A stretch of DNA of 64,000 bases from Tessaracoccus massiliensis (GCF_000826065.2 NZ_LN623542.1:528715-592714), one strand, 5' to 3'; positions 6,907 to 16,789 are shown, counted from the first letter of the stretch. The notes: generated by a model not told the origin, from the letters alone. Program-made: numbers and translations.

Positions 6907-8712
6907 CTACTGGGTGATGTCGAAGGCCAGCAGGCGGGCCTTGTCCGCCTTGCTCTCCGAGCCCTGCAGCGCCAGCAGCTCGGCGTAGATGCCTCCGGTG
7001 GTGGCCAGTTCCGCGGGCGAGCCGATCTCGTCGATGCGGCCGTCCTTCAACGTCACGATCCGGTCCACCGACGCGATGGTGGACAACCGGTGGGCGATGA
7101 TCAGCGTGGTGCGCCCCTCCATCAGCTCCTCGAGGCCGGTCTGGACGGCGCGCTCGGCCTTGGTGTCGAGCGAGCTGGTGGCCTCGTCGAGCACCAGGAT
7201 GGGCGCGTCCTTCAGCAGGGCGCGGGCGACGGAGAGCCGCTGCTTCTGCCCGCCTGAGAGCTTGATGCCGCGCTCGCCGATCTCGGTGTCGAAGCCGTTG
7301 GGCAGCCGCGAGATGAAGCTCATGGCGTTGGCGCGGCGGGCGGCCATCTCGAGCTCCTCGTCGGTGGCGCCGGGTTGGCCGTACTCCATGTTCTCGCGGA
7401 TGGTGCCGCTGAACAGGTTGGAGTCCTGGAAAACCACGCCGATCTCCTTGCGCAGCGCCACCGTCGGCACGTCGCGCACCGACTGGCCGTGCACCCGGAC
7501 CTCGCCGGAGGTGGCGGGGTAGAGCTTCATGATGAGGTTGACCAGCGTCGTCTTGCCGCCGCCGGATTCGCCGACGAACGCCACCCGCTCGCCGCGGTTG
7601 ATCTTCAGGTCGATGTCTTTGAGGACGAGTTCGGAGCCGTCGTAGCCGAAGTCCACGTCGTCGAAGGCGATCACCGGATCCTCGTCGGTCCAGAGCACCT
7701 CGGCGCTGGGCTGGGCCTCGAGCGCGTTGTTGGGCTCGTCGATCTCGGCCATCACCTTGAAGTACTCGTCGCTGCCGACGACGGCGCGCTGCGTCTGATC
7801 CACCCAGTAGCTCATCGACGTGACGGGCTGGCGGGCCATGGCGGTGAGCTGGATGAGCAGCACCATGTCGCCGACGGTGAAGTCGCCGCGGGCTGCGGAG
7901 ACGAAGATGATGGCGTAGACGCCGAAGAACACCAGATCGAGCGCGCCGCGTCGCCAGAAGTCCATCCGGTGCCAGAAGGCCGACTGTTCCCGGGTGAGGC
8001 CGAGGGTCGCGTCGTAGTGGTCGTTGAAGCTCTTGAGTTCGCGCTTCTCGGCGACGAAGGACTTGATCACGCGCATCTGGCCGATCACCTCGGCGAAGCG
8101 GCCGCCTGCGATGTCGTAGTGGTCGTTCTTCTGCCGTTCCCACACCTGCCACTTGCGCGATGTGAGCGCGGTGAGCCACACGAACGTCGGGTAGATCACG
8201 ATCAGCAGGACGGACAGCCACGGCGAGTAGAACGCGGTGATCACCAGCACGGCCACCAGGGTGATGACGGTGGGGAAGAAGCTGTTGGCGAAGGTCTGCA
8301 GGAAGTCTGTGATCGACGTGATGGAGCGGTTGAGGCGGCTGACGATCTTGCCGGTGAGTTCGTTGTCGTAGTAGCGCTGGGGCAGGCGGAGCAGCTTGTG
8401 GAAGTAGCGACCCGAGAGGATGGCCCGCAGCCGCACCGACATCTGGTCGCCGAAGAAGCCGGCGATGTTGGTCAGCAGCGAGTTGGCCAGCGCGATCACG
8501 AGGAGGACGACGGCGAACCAGATGAGGTCCTGCCAGCGCCCGCCGTTGCCGGAGGCGATGGCCACGACGGTGTCCGTGGCCCGGCCGATGACGAACGGGG
8601 TCATCAGCGCGGTCGCCGACACCATGAGTGCCCCCACCACGATGCCGAGGTACAGGGGCCACAATTCCTTGGCCGTGGCCATGATTCTCAGAATGCTGCG
8701 CACGGCTGGCAC
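6907..8712 (-). CDS. ABC exporter, fused membrane and ATPase domains
   Basis: A 601-residue half-transporter of the type I ABC exporter (MsbA/LmrA-like) class. The N-terminal ~310 residues form six transmembrane helices; the ATPase domain has Walker A VGESGGGKTTL, signature LSGGQKQRLS, Walker B ILVLDEATSSLD and the switch AHRLST. It should work as a homodimer exporting lipids, drugs or a peptide. No partner gene is next to it. The GTG start adds ten residues before a second possible start (MATAKELW); either is acceptable. It ends 17 bp from the convergent crp/fnr gene. Confidence 0.9.
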   Translation of the reverse strand: MPAVRSILRIMATAKELWPLYLGIVVGALMVSATALMTPFVIGRATDTVVAIASGNGGRWQDLIWFAVVLLVIALANSLLTNIAGFFGDQMSVRLRAILSGRYFHKLLRLPQRYYDNELTGKIVSRLNRSITSITDFLQTFANSFFPTVITLVAVLVITAFYSPWLSVLLIVIYPTFVWLTALTSRKWQVWERQKNDHYDIAGGRFAEVIGQMRVIKSFVAEKRELKSFNDHYDATLGLTREQSAFWHRMDFWRRGALDLVFFGVYAIIFVSAARGDFTVGDMVLLIQLTAMARQPVTSMSYWVDQTQRAVVGSDEYFKVMAEIDEPNNALEAQPSAEVLWTDEDPVIAFDDVDFGYDGSELVLKDIDLKINRGERVAFVGESGGGKTTLVNLIMKLYPATSGEVRVHGQSVRDVPTVALRKEIGVVFQDSNLFSGTIRENMEYGQPGATDEELEMAARRANAMSFISRLPNGFDTEIGERGIKLSGGQKQRLSVARALLKDAPILVLDEATSSLDTKAERAVQTGLEELMEGRTTLIIAHRLSTIASVDRIVTLKDGRIDEIGSPAELATTGGIYAELLALQGSESKADKARLLAFDITQ

Positions 8713-8797
8713 TCTACGCTGTCGCCCTGCCCGTTCTCAGCCCGCCGTCGGCCCTCACCCCCATCCCACCGTCGGCCTCATCCCACGCTCGACCCAA

Positions 8798-8916
8798 GCA
8801 AGTGCAAGTTGTGCAGCGGAGTTCCTGCACAACTCACACCTGCCTGCCGGAGCCCCGACGGCGACCCTGGGCAAGTGCGAGTTGTGCAGCGGAGTTGGTG
8901 CACAACTCGCACTTGC
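8798..8916. repeat. Two family-A 46-bp palindromes, left of the DUF559 gene
   Basis: Copies at 8798-8843 and 8871-8916 start 73 bp apart. The second is a perfect hairpin: 18-bp arms beginning GCAAGTGCGAGTTGTGCA, 10-nt loop GCGGAGTTGG. The first has imperfect arms and loop CGGAGTTC. The spacer between them (GCCGGAGCCCCGACGGCGAC) is shared with the right-hand pair at 9959-10078. Confidence 0.9.
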
Positions 8917-8991
8917 TTCCGGGGCCCGCATTTATCCACAGGCTGCTCGATCCGTGGTGATTCGCACTCTCCGCCGGCCATAAGTGGTGGC

Positions 8992-9903
8992 ATGACAAAA
9001 GCCCTCATGCCCCCAGCGCTCATCGCCACGGCCCGCAGCCAGGCTGGTGTCTTCACCACCCAGCAGGCAGCGGCTACTGGCATCACCCGCGCCGTCACGC
9101 AACGATTCCTCGACGACCACGTGTGGTGGTCCCTCTCCCGCGGGCTGTACTCCCTTTCACCCGACCCAACCTGGCACGGGCTTGCGTGGGGAGGAGTCCT
9201 GCTGGGAGGGCCGGGATCAGCATTGGGTCACGAGGCCGCAGGCCACGCACTCGGCTTCTGCCCGCCGCCGGAAATCATCGACGTCCTGACGCCCCACCGG
9301 AGGAGCGACCGCCACCAGTGGCGCTTCCACCGCACCGCATCCATCCAACCTCGCGGCGAGTTACCCGTCGGCAACGTTGAACAGACGGCGCTGGCCCTGT
9401 GCTCCAGAGCTCCCGCAACGGAACTGTTCAACCACCTGGCCACAGCCGTGGCCTCCCGACGCACCAGTCCCCAGCGGTTACTCAAGGCCGCGAAGGCGAG
9501 CGCCAATCTACGGCATCGGGCCTTGATCTGCGAGGCTCTCGGCGACGTTGCCCAGGGCGTCCACAGCGCCCTCGAGCGTCGGTACTTCCGCGACGTGGAA
9601 CAACGCCACGGCCTGCCCTCCGGGGTGCGCCAGGCCAAGCTCCAACCCAGCCGTTACAGCGACGTCGTCTACGTCACGGTAGAAGTGGTGGTGGAACTCG
9701 ACGGCAGGCTCGGCCATGACGGGGCTGGCATCTGGCGCGATTTCGAGCGGGACAACAGCAACACGCTGCGCGGCTACGCCACGCTGCGCATCGGTTGGCA
9801 CGACATCGTCAACCGCCCATGCGAGGTAGCGGCAGCGATCGCGCAGTTACTGCGTAGCCGCGGGTGGGATGGCCAATTGACGCCGTGCCCCAGGTGCCGG
9901 TAG
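8992..9903 (+). CDS. AbiEi-like N-terminal domain fused to a DUF559 (Vsr-like) nuclease-type domain
   Basis: From ATG 8992 a 303-residue protein begins with a helix-turn-helix region of the AbiEi antitoxin/DUF559 N-terminal type (QAGVFTTQQAAATGITRAVTQRFLDDHVWWSLSRGLYSL). The C-terminus shows the DUF559 restriction-endonuclease-fold pattern: VEVVVELDGRLGHDG, then RDFERDNSNTLRGYATLRIGW and RPCEVAAAIAQLLRSRGW. The Asp in ELDG and downstream charged residues fit a PD-(D/E)xK-like core. Such genes are common in actinobacteria; DNA cleavage is inferred from the fold and their biological role is unsettled. The gene has no operon partner and is flanked on both sides by paired family-A palindromes in direct orientation. 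Confidence 0.75.
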   Translation: MTKALMPPALIATARSQAGVFTTQQAAATGITRAVTQRFLDDHVWWSLSRGLYSLSPDPTWHGLAWGGVLLGGPGSALGHEAAGHALGFCPPPEIIDVLTPHRRSDRHQWRFHRTASIQPRGELPVGNVEQTALALCSRAPATELFNHLATAVASRRTSPQRLLKAAKASANLRHRALICEALGDVAQGVHSALERRYFRDVEQRHGLPSGVRQAKLQPSRYSDVVYVTVEVVVELDGRLGHDGAGIWRDFERDNSNTLRGYATLRIGWHDIVNRPCEVAAAIAQLLRSRGWDGQLTPCPRCR

Positions 9904-9958
9904 TAACACGTCGCGTCGGTGGCGCCCCGCCGTCGCCCCACCCCCACCGTCGGCCCAA

Positions 9959-10078
9959 GCAAGTGCAAGTTGTGCAGCGGAGTTCCTGCACAACTTGCCC
10001 CTGCCCAGCCGGAGCCCCGACGGCGACCCTGGGCAAGTGCGAGTTGTGCAGCGGAGTTCCTGCACAACTCGCACCTGC
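9959..10078. repeat. Two family-A 46-bp palindromes, right of the DUF559 gene
   Basis: Copies at 9959-10004 and 10033-10078 start 74 bp apart and share the spacer sequence with the left pair. Both have loop CGGAGTTC. The left and right pairs are direct repeats about 1.16 kb apart that enclose only the DUF559 gene. Confidence 0.9.
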
Positions 10079-10127
10079 CTGCCGGCCGCCACGCCCAGCG
10101 CCGGACCGCGGCCCGTAGATTGGGGGC

Positions 10128-11117
10128 ATGCTGCGCACGGTCACGCTCAACACCGGCTACGACGACTACTTCACCGTCGGCGAACCGGCCTGGGGTGGCG
10201 TCGCGCCCATGCACGCGTTCCGTTCGGTGTGCTCCGGAAAGGGCATCAGCTGCGCTCGGGCGGCGACAGCGCTGGGCGTGCCCACCGTCGCCTACGCCCT
10301 CGTCGGCGCCGACGATGAGGGCGACTACTCACGCCGCCTCACCGCGGAAGGCATCGAGCATCGTCTCGTCCCGGTGCCGGGCGCGACTCGGCACAACCTC
10401 ACTCTCATCGACGCCGCCGGCGAGAAGGTGGCCGCGCACTTCGTCGCACAGGGGTTCACCCTGGGAGGCCCCGACGACGTGGCCCCGCTCGTCGACACCC
10501 TGCTGGCAGACGTCCAACCAGGCGACCTCGTCACCCTCAACGGCTCACTCCCCACCGGGCTACCAGCCGCCACGTGGGCGGATCTGGCCCGCGCGGTGAT
10601 CGAGCGCGACGCGGAGGTGATCGTCGACGCGCAGAAGGACGCCCTCGTCGCGGCGCTGCGGGTGCCCGGGGTGCTGGCGTTCAAGCCGAACGATGAGGAG
10701 ATCCTCGCCATCCCCGGGGTCGCCGAGACGGATCCCGACGACAGGGTCGCCGTCGCCCTCGACGCCCTGGCCGACGCGGGCGTGAGGCTGCCGCTCGTGT
10801 CGCTGGGCGCCGCGGGGGTGGCGTATCTGGATGCTTCGCGGCCCTTCGACCAGCGCTCGCAAGCTCGCGGCTGGCTCAGGGAACGAGAATTCAACCAACC
10901 GGTGATCGCGTCGCTGCCCGTCGAGCGACCCGTGCAGTCCGTCATGGCCGGCGACTCCTTCGTCGCCGGCCTCGCCTGGGGATTCTCCATGTCACAGGAC
11001 CCGACGGTGTGGCTGCGCCATGCTCTCGCCGCGGCCGCCGCGCACGTGGCCGGGTGCACCGGAAACGACCTCCGCGAGCGTGCACAGCTCAATCTCACCA
11101 CCGCCCGACTACCATGA
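10128..11117 (+). CDS. PfkB-family sugar kinase (1-phosphofructokinase-like)
   Basis: A 329-residue ribokinase-fold kinase beginning LRTVTLNTGYDDYFTVG, with GKGISCARAATALG near the N-terminus and the anion-hole/catalytic motif SVMAGDSFVAGLAWG near residue 275. The order and spacing fit the FruK/LacC branch acting on a sugar phosphate, though substrate cannot be fixed and no PTS genes are adjacent. At about residues 238-256 the stretch RPFDQRSQARGWLREREF is encoded by a family-D repeat (10849-10894) that has entered the frame in a surface region before the ATP-site motif. Confidence 0.82.
   Translation: MLRTVTLNTGYDDYFTVGEPAWGGVAPMHAFRSVCSGKGISCARAATALGVPTVAYALVGADDEGDYSRRLTAEGIEHRLVPVPGATRHNLTLIDAAGEKVAAHFVAQGFTLGGPDDVAPLVDTLLADVQPGDLVTLNGSLPTGLPAATWADLARAVIERDAEVIVDAQKDALVAALRVPGVLAFKPNDEEILAIPGVAETDPDDRVAVALDALADAGVRLPLVSLGAAGVAYLDASRPFDQRSQARGWLREREFNQPVIASLPVERPVQSVMAGDSFVAGLAWGFSMSQDPTVWLRHALAAAAAHVAGCTGNDLRERAQLNLTTARLP
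10849..10894. repeat. Family-D REP-like repeat inside the PfkB kinase gene
   Basis: CCCTTCGACCAGCGCTCGCA...GGCTGGCTCAGGGAACGAG matches the intergenic family-D form but is read through in frame in the kinase gene. Confidence 0.7.
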
Positions 11118-11124
11118 GACGGTG

Positions 11125-13035
11125 ATGGTCGGTCGGTTGCTGCGTGCCCTGCTGGCAGCGACGCTGCTGGCGCTGGGCGTCGTCGCGACCCCCGGCGCGG
11201 CCCAGGCGGCCACCGATTACCTCGACGTGGAGATCACGTCGATCTCCACCCCCACGCTCAATCTGGACGACCCGGAGCAGGAGGTCGTCCTCGAGGGCCG
11301 CCTCACCAACATCTCCACCACGCCCATCCGCTACGTCAACGTGCACTTCTGGCGCTCCCCGGAGCCCATCGATACGCTCGAGGAGCACGCGGCCGCCACC
11401 GCAGACGTGCCGCTGGGCAACCGACTCGTCGAGGAGCACCTCGGCAACCTCGACATCCTCACCCGCGACGAACCGTTCGGCCCCGGCGAGCGCACCACGT
11501 TCACGGTGCGCACCACCATCGGGCAACTCATGGCCGAGGGCCCTTCGCAGCCGCCGCTGCCCAGCGACGACGCCGTCTATCTCCTGGGCGTCCACGTGCG
11601 CGGCATCCCCGACGGCGGGGAGAACATGGTGGTGGGGCGCGACGAGGTGAGCGTGGCCGCCACGCAGCAGCCGGTGGCCTCCAGCGCGCTGGTGGTGCTG
11701 ACCGCCGCCCCGTCATGGCTACCCGACGGCACGTTCCTCGACGACTCACTCACCCAGGACCTGGGCGGCCGCCTCGAGACGCTGCTCGCCTCGGCGGAGC
11801 GGCCCGGTGTCGTCGCCGCCATCGACCCGGCGCTCTACCAGGCCGCCCGCTGGCTCAGCGGTGACCACACCGTCGCCGGCGAGGAGCGTCCCGGCAGCGG
11901 GGTGGCGCTCCGGTGGGTCCAGCGCGTCGACGCCCTCCGCGGCGACGGTCGGCTGTGGCGCCTCCCCTACGGCAACCCCGCCCTGGTGCGGGTCGACGCC
12001 ACCGACGTGCTGCAGCGCGTGCTGGCCTGGACCCGCGAGCTGGTGCCCGAGGAACTGGCCGACCTACCGTCGGTGGCGCTCCTCGACGAGGGCGCCGGCA
12101 ACGCGTTGGTGAGTAAGCTCGGCGAGTTCGACACCGTCGTGATCCGCAACGCCACCGGTGCCAGCTTCGGCCCGCCGCGGGTGTTGACCGCCGCCCCGCA
12201 GAGCGGCGTGACCACCCTGGCCGAGGGGGTGCAGGTGGCACGCAAGGTGGCCGACGAGCTGCTCGCGCCCCGCCCACCCCTGTACGTCATCGACACCACT
12301 GAGGCCGCCACGATCGACGCCGGGCTCGCGCCGTTCCGTCAGCACGTGCCGGCCACCACCGCGCCGTCGGAGCCGCTGCGGTGGGCCGACGCCCAGACCC
12401 CCACCGGCTTCCCGAACGTGCTCGAGGCCCTCGACCATGAGGCGGACAACGCCGCGCTGATCGCCGATCTCACGCCCGAAGCAGGGGATTACCATCTGGA
12501 GGCCATCGGCGCCGCCGCCTTCTCCAAGGACTTCCCTACGGAGGCCGCCGCGCTCCAGTACATCGGTGCCGCGTCGCCCCCGGACGTGGATCTGGACCGC
12601 GTCAAGCTGCGCACCGCCCCCAGCTACGTGATGAGCGCCCGCACCAACGAGTTCCCCGCCACGCTCACCAACGAACTCGACATCCCGGTGACCGTCGGGG
12701 TCACGTTCGATTCCGACGCCCCGCAGCGCATCCGCGTGCCGGATGTGGAGGCCATCGAGATCCCGGCGCAGGGATCGGTGACCATCAGCATCACGCCGGA
12801 GGCCTCGGCCAACGGCGTCGCACTCGTCCACCCGCGACTCGTCACCGCGCAGGGGCGTCCGCTCACCGGGGGTCAGCCGATCGAGATCGCGGCCACGGAT
12901 CTTGGGCGCGTCGGCTGGATCATCATCGTCGTCTCGGGTGCAGTAGTGGTGGGTGGCACCGCCCTGCGCATCGCGAAGGTGCGCAAGGAGCGGGCGAGGG
13001 CGGAAGCAGCCGCCGCGGCGAAGGGTGATCAGTGA
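11125..13035 (+). CDS. DUF6049-like secreted/membrane-anchored protein upstream of murJ
   Basis: From ATG 11125 the 636-residue protein has a Sec signal peptide (LLRALLAATLLALGVVATPG, cleavage near AAQA-ATDYL), a long extracellular part and one C-terminal helix (VGWIIIVVSGAVVVGGTAL) followed by a basic tail. The size, topology and position directly before murJ match the uncharacterised DUF6049 family (Mycobacterium Rv3909 type). It overlaps murJ by four bases (GTGA), so translation is coupled. A role with MurJ in envelope assembly is suggested by the conserved order only. GTG 11122 is an alternative start. Confidence 0.8.
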   Translation: MVGRLLRALLAATLLALGVVATPGAAQAATDYLDVEITSISTPTLNLDDPEQEVVLEGRLTNISTTPIRYVNVHFWRSPEPIDTLEEHAAATADVPLGNRLVEEHLGNLDILTRDEPFGPGERTTFTVRTTIGQLMAEGPSQPPLPSDDAVYLLGVHVRGIPDGGENMVVGRDEVSVAATQQPVASSALVVLTAAPSWLPDGTFLDDSLTQDLGGRLETLLASAERPGVVAAIDPALYQAARWLSGDHTVAGEERPGSGVALRWVQRVDALRGDGRLWRLPYGNPALVRVDATDVLQRVLAWTRELVPEELADLPSVALLDEGAGNALVSKLGEFDTVVIRNATGASFGPPRVLTAAPQSGVTTLAEGVQVARKVADELLAPRPPLYVIDTTEAATIDAGLAPFRQHVPATTAPSEPLRWADAQTPTGFPNVLEALDHEADNAALIADLTPEAGDYHLEAIGAAAFSKDFPTEAAALQYIGAASPPDVDLDRVKLRTAPSYVMSARTNEFPATLTNELDIPVTVGVTFDSDAPQRIRVPDVEAIEIPAQGSVTISITPEASANGVALVHPRLVTAQGRPLTGGQPIEIAATDLGRVGWIIIVVSGAVVVGGTALRIAKVRKERARAEAAAAAKGDQ

Positions 13036-16000
13036 GTCAGGTCAGCAGCACGAAGAGGTTGGTCTCCGCGAGCGCGGTGATGGCCTCAGGCACCCTGATC
13101 TCCCGCATCCTGGGCGTCATCCGGGTGGCGCTGTTGGCGTTCATCCTGGGCAACGCCACCCGCCAGGCCGACATCTACGGCTTGGCGGACATGGTGCCCA
13201 ACTCGCTGTACATCCTGTTCGCCGGCGGCGCGCTCAACACCGTGCTGGTGCCGCAGATCGTGCGGGCCATCAACAACGACGACGACGGCGGCGAGGCCTA
13301 CACCAACCGCATCATGACGGCGTTCATGCTGATCATCACCGGCGTCGCGGTGATCGTGACGATCGGTGCGCCCGTCGTAGCGCAGATCTACACCTCCGGG
13401 GCCTGGAAGGAGCCCGGGCTCGAGTCGCAGTACGCGTCGCTGATCGCCCTGATGTACCTGACGCTGCCGCAGATCTTCTTCTACGGCGCGTTCTTCCTGC
13501 TGGGTCAGATCCTCAATGCGCGCGACAAGTTCGGCCCCATGATGTGGGCACCCATCGCCAACAACGTGGTGGCGATCGTGGTGCTGAGCATCTACCTGTT
13601 CGTCTGGGGTAACCAGGAGGACCACAGCCAGGCGTTCAGCACCCCGCAACTCCTGCTGTTGGGCATCGGATCGACGCTGGGCATCGCCATCCAGACCCTC
13701 GTGCTGCTCCCGTTCGTCAAGCGCGTGGGCTTCAAGCTGCGCCCCCGCTTCGACCTCAAGGGCACCGGCCTGGGCAAGACCTTCTCTCTGACGAAGTGGA
13801 CCATCGGCTTCGTGGCGGTCAACCAGTTGGCGCTGGTCGTGGTGAACCGGCTGGCGACATCCGCGACGGCGACAGGCTCGGGCGCCGGCCTGGTGGCCTA
13901 CTCCAACGCCCACCTGCTGTGGATCCTGCCCCACTCGCTGATCACCGTGTCGCTGGCGACGGCGATGCTGCCCAGCGCCTCCCGCCTGGCAGCGGCGGGG
14001 GATGCCGACGGCGTGGCGCAGGAGTTCATGAAGACGGTGCGGCTGGGCCTCATCGTCATCGTGCCCGCCGCCGTCGTGTTCCTGGCGCTGGCGCACCCCA
14101 TCTCCGACATCCTGTTCGGCCTGGGCCGCGGTGGCGCAGATTCGGCGCTGGTGGCCTGGGCGCTGATGGCGTTCGCCGTCGGCCTCATCCCGTTCACGGT
14201 GCAGTTCGTGTGCCTGCGCACGTTCTACGCGCTGGAGAACACCCGCACCCCGTTCCTGGTGCAACTGCTGATCGCCGGGCTGAACATGGCCGGCGCCATC
14301 GGCCTGGTGTGGCTGGTGCGCAACTGGTTCGACGACCCGTCGTCCTGGATCGCCACCGCCCTGGCCCTGGCGTACTCGATCGCCTACCTCGTCGGCGTGC
14401 TCGTGTCCTGGCGGCTGTTGAAGCGCCACGTGCCCGGTATCGACGGCCACACGCTGGTGCTGCACATCGTGCGGCTGCTGCTGGGCTCCGCCGTCGGCGG
14501 CGTGGGCGCGTACTTCCTGGCCCCCTGGCTGGCGGGTCTGGTGCCGTCGCGGCTGCTCGGCAACATCCTGGCCACCGCCGCGGGAGGCCTGCTGATCCTG
14601 GCCGTCTACATCGGCGTCGGCAAGCTGCTGAAGGTCCGCGAACTGACCAGCCTCTCCACCCTGGTGCGCACCCGCTTCGGCCGTCGCGGACCCGCCGCAC
14701 CCGAGCGCGTCGAGCAGCGCCCCGAGGCCGCCCCCGCCCGCGCGGTCGAGGACGACGACGCGCTGATCGTCACGTCGATCAGCGGTGAACTCGACTTCGA
14801 GGATTCCGGCCCGCCCACCATCATCCGCAACCGCCCGCCGATCGTCGCGCGCACCTTCGACGACGACTTCCGGCCCCCTGCTGTCGCCCGCGAGGAACGA
14901 GCCGGCGACGACGAAAGGCCCCCGCAGCGTGCCCACGTCGACGATGAGGACATCGCCATGGACAACGAACCCGACCATCAACCCACCCCTGAGCCCGTCG
15001 CCGAGACGACGGGAGAGACCACGGGCCCCCTCGACCTGCAGGGCCTGTTCCGCGACGAGGTCGCGAGGAATATCGCCACCGTCGGCACACTGTTGAACAC
15101 CCGCTACGAGCTCATCGAGGAACTGGCCGACAGGCACGGTGCCGAGACGTGGCGGGCGCACGATCAGGTGCTCTCCCGCGACGTCGTCGTGCACGTACTG
15201 GCGCCCGACGACCGGCGCATCGAGGATCTGCTGATGGCCGCGCGGAAGGGCGCCGCGGCCACGGATTCGCGGTTCCTACGGGTGCTGGACGCCGATGAGA
15301 GCTCCGACGACGAGCGGATCGGCGCCTACGTCGTGGCCGAGTACGCGTACGGGAGGTCGTTGACCGACCTGCTCGCCAAGGGCCCGCTCAGCGCGATCGA
15401 GGCCGCGCACATCGTGCGGGAGCTGGCCGACGCGCTGGTCACCGTGCACGCGCAGGGTCTGTTCCACGAGCAGATCACGCCGGAAAACGTGATCATCACC
15501 ACCTCGGGTGCCGTGCGCCTGGTGGGCTTCGGGATCGAGGCGTCCCTCGCCCGTGCCGACGGTGAGGACACGGCCTGGGCCACGCGCGAGCGGGCCGACG
15601 TCGTCGGGCTGGGCAAGGTGCTCTACGCCTCGCTGGTGCGGCACTGGCCGGGTGGGGCGGCGTTCGGCATGCCCGCCGCGCCGATCATCGCCGGGGAGAC
15701 GGCGCCCGCGCACACGGTGCAGATGGGCATCTCCCCCGCGCTGGACCGGATCTGCGCCACCACGCTCACCGAGCGCGGGGAGCTCAGCGCCCCGCGGATC
15801 ATCAGCGCTGCGCAACTGGTGAACGCGCTCAACGGGGTGCTGGGCACGGCCGACGCATCGCTCGATCTCGAGCAGCGGGTGCGCTCCTGGTACGAGGCCG
15901 AGGACCGGCCCGTCGTCCCGGTGCCCTATGAGGAATCCGCTGCCGCGGCCGCCCGCCGAGCCGCTGCGGTGCAGGAGACCGCCGTCACGGAGCCGAGCAC

Positions 16001-16751
16001 CGTCGAGACCGCGGTCGCCGGCGCGGTGATGGGTGAGGATGCCGTCTTCACGCGCAGCGCGCTCGCCTCGCCCTCCGAGATCAACACCGACGACGAGCCC
16101 CCGGCGGGCGGGAACCGGAAGTGGTGGCTGCTGCTGGCCCTCGCGGTGCTCGCGCTGATCATCGCGCTCCTGTTCAGCCTGCTCGGCGGCGGCGACGACG
16201 CCGCTGACCCGCTCCCCGGCGAGACCACCGCGGCCGTGCCCGGAACCGGTGAGACCACCGACACGACGGAGGAAACCACCGAGCCGGGCGCTGCCATCAC
16301 GATCACCGATGCGACGGACTTCGACCCGGAGACCGACGGCGGCAACAACGAGGAGTTCTCCGAGGACGTCGACAACGTCTACGACGGCGACCCGGAGACA
16401 TCCTGGCAGACCATGCGCTACCTGCGTAACCCGCAGCTCGGTGGGCTGAAGCCCGGCGTCGGCCTGGTGCTCGACCTGGGCGAACCGCACACGGTGAGCA
16501 CCGTGACGGTGACGCTGGTGGGTGAGGGACCCACGTCGGTCGAGCTGCGGGTGCCCGTGGGTGAGGAGGCGTCGATGCGCACCGAGGCCGATTGGGAGGT
16601 CGTGGGCGCCAACGCCGCGGCCCCGCCAGGCGAGGTGGCCATCCCGCTGACGGCCCCGACGGAGACCCGGTGGGTGCTGGTCTACTTCACCGAGCTGCCC
16701 CCGGTTGAGGGCGGTTTCCGCGCCGAGGTCGCCGAGATCGCGGTCAGCTAG
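13032..16751 (+). CDS. murJ: MurJ lipid II flippase fused to a pseudokinase and an extracellular C-terminal domain
   Basis: This 1239-residue protein has an N-terminal MurJ/MviN domain of ~14 transmembrane helices (to ~residue 540; SGTLISRILGVIRVALLAFILG at the start), which flips lipid II for peptidoglycan synthesis. An acidic disordered linker follows. A protein-kinase-like domain spans ~690-940, but the catalytic HRD is replaced by HEQ and DFG by VGFG, so it is a pseudokinase. A single helix at ~1031-1051 leads to an extracellular beta-rich domain resembling discoidin-type carbohydrate binding. The same architecture is known in mycobacterial MviN, where the phosphorylated pseudokinase recruits FhaA. 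Start GTG overlaps the upstream stop by four bases. Confidence 0.93.
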   Translation: MSQVSSTKRLVSASAVMASGTLISRILGVIRVALLAFILGNATRQADIYGLADMVPNSLYILFAGGALNTVLVPQIVRAINNDDDGGEAYTNRIMTAFMLIITGVAVIVTIGAPVVAQIYTSGAWKEPGLESQYASLIALMYLTLPQIFFYGAFFLLGQILNARDKFGPMMWAPIANNVVAIVVLSIYLFVWGNQEDHSQAFSTPQLLLLGIGSTLGIAIQTLVLLPFVKRVGFKLRPRFDLKGTGLGKTFSLTKWTIGFVAVNQLALVVVNRLATSATATGSGAGLVAYSNAHLLWILPHSLITVSLATAMLPSASRLAAAGDADGVAQEFMKTVRLGLIVIVPAAVVFLALAHPISDILFGLGRGGADSALVAWALMAFAVGLIPFTVQFVCLRTFYALENTRTPFLVQLLIAGLNMAGAIGLVWLVRNWFDDPSSWIATALALAYSIAYLVGVLVSWRLLKRHVPGIDGHTLVLHIVRLLLGSAVGGVGAYFLAPWLAGLVPSRLLGNILATAAGGLLILAVYIGVGKLLKVRELTSLSTLVRTRFGRRGPAAPERVEQRPEAAPARAVEDDDALIVTSISGELDFEDSGPPTIIRNRPPIVARTFDDDFRPPAVAREERAGDDERPPQRAHVDDEDIAMDNEPDHQPTPEPVAETTGETTGPLDLQGLFRDEVARNIATVGTLLNTRYELIEELADRHGAETWRAHDQVLSRDVVVHVLAPDDRRIEDLLMAARKGAAATDSRFLRVLDADESSDDERIGAYVVAEYAYGRSLTDLLAKGPLSAIEAAHIVRELADALVTVHAQGLFHEQITPENVIITTSGAVRLVGFGIEASLARADGEDTAWATRERADVVGLGKVLYASLVRHWPGGAAFGMPAAPIIAGETAPAHTVQMGISPALDRICATTLTERGELSAPRIISAAQLVNALNGVLGTADASLDLEQRVRSWYEAEDRPVVPVPYEESAAAAARRAAAVQETAVTEPSTVETAVAGAVMGEDAVFTRSALASPSEINTDDEPPAGGNRKWWLLLALAVLALIIALLFSLLGGGDDAADPLPGETTAAVPGTGETTDTTEETTEPGAAITITDATDFDPETDGGNNEEFSEDVDNVYDGDPETSWQTMRYLRNPQLGGLKPGVGLVLDLGEPHTVSTVTVTLVGEGPTSVELRVPVGEEASMRTEADWEVVGANAAAPPGEVAIPLTAPTETRWVLVYFTELPPVEGGFRAEVAEIAVS

Positions 16752-16789
16752 TGGGGAAGAGCCGCGTGACGTGGGCAGTAGCGAAGCCC

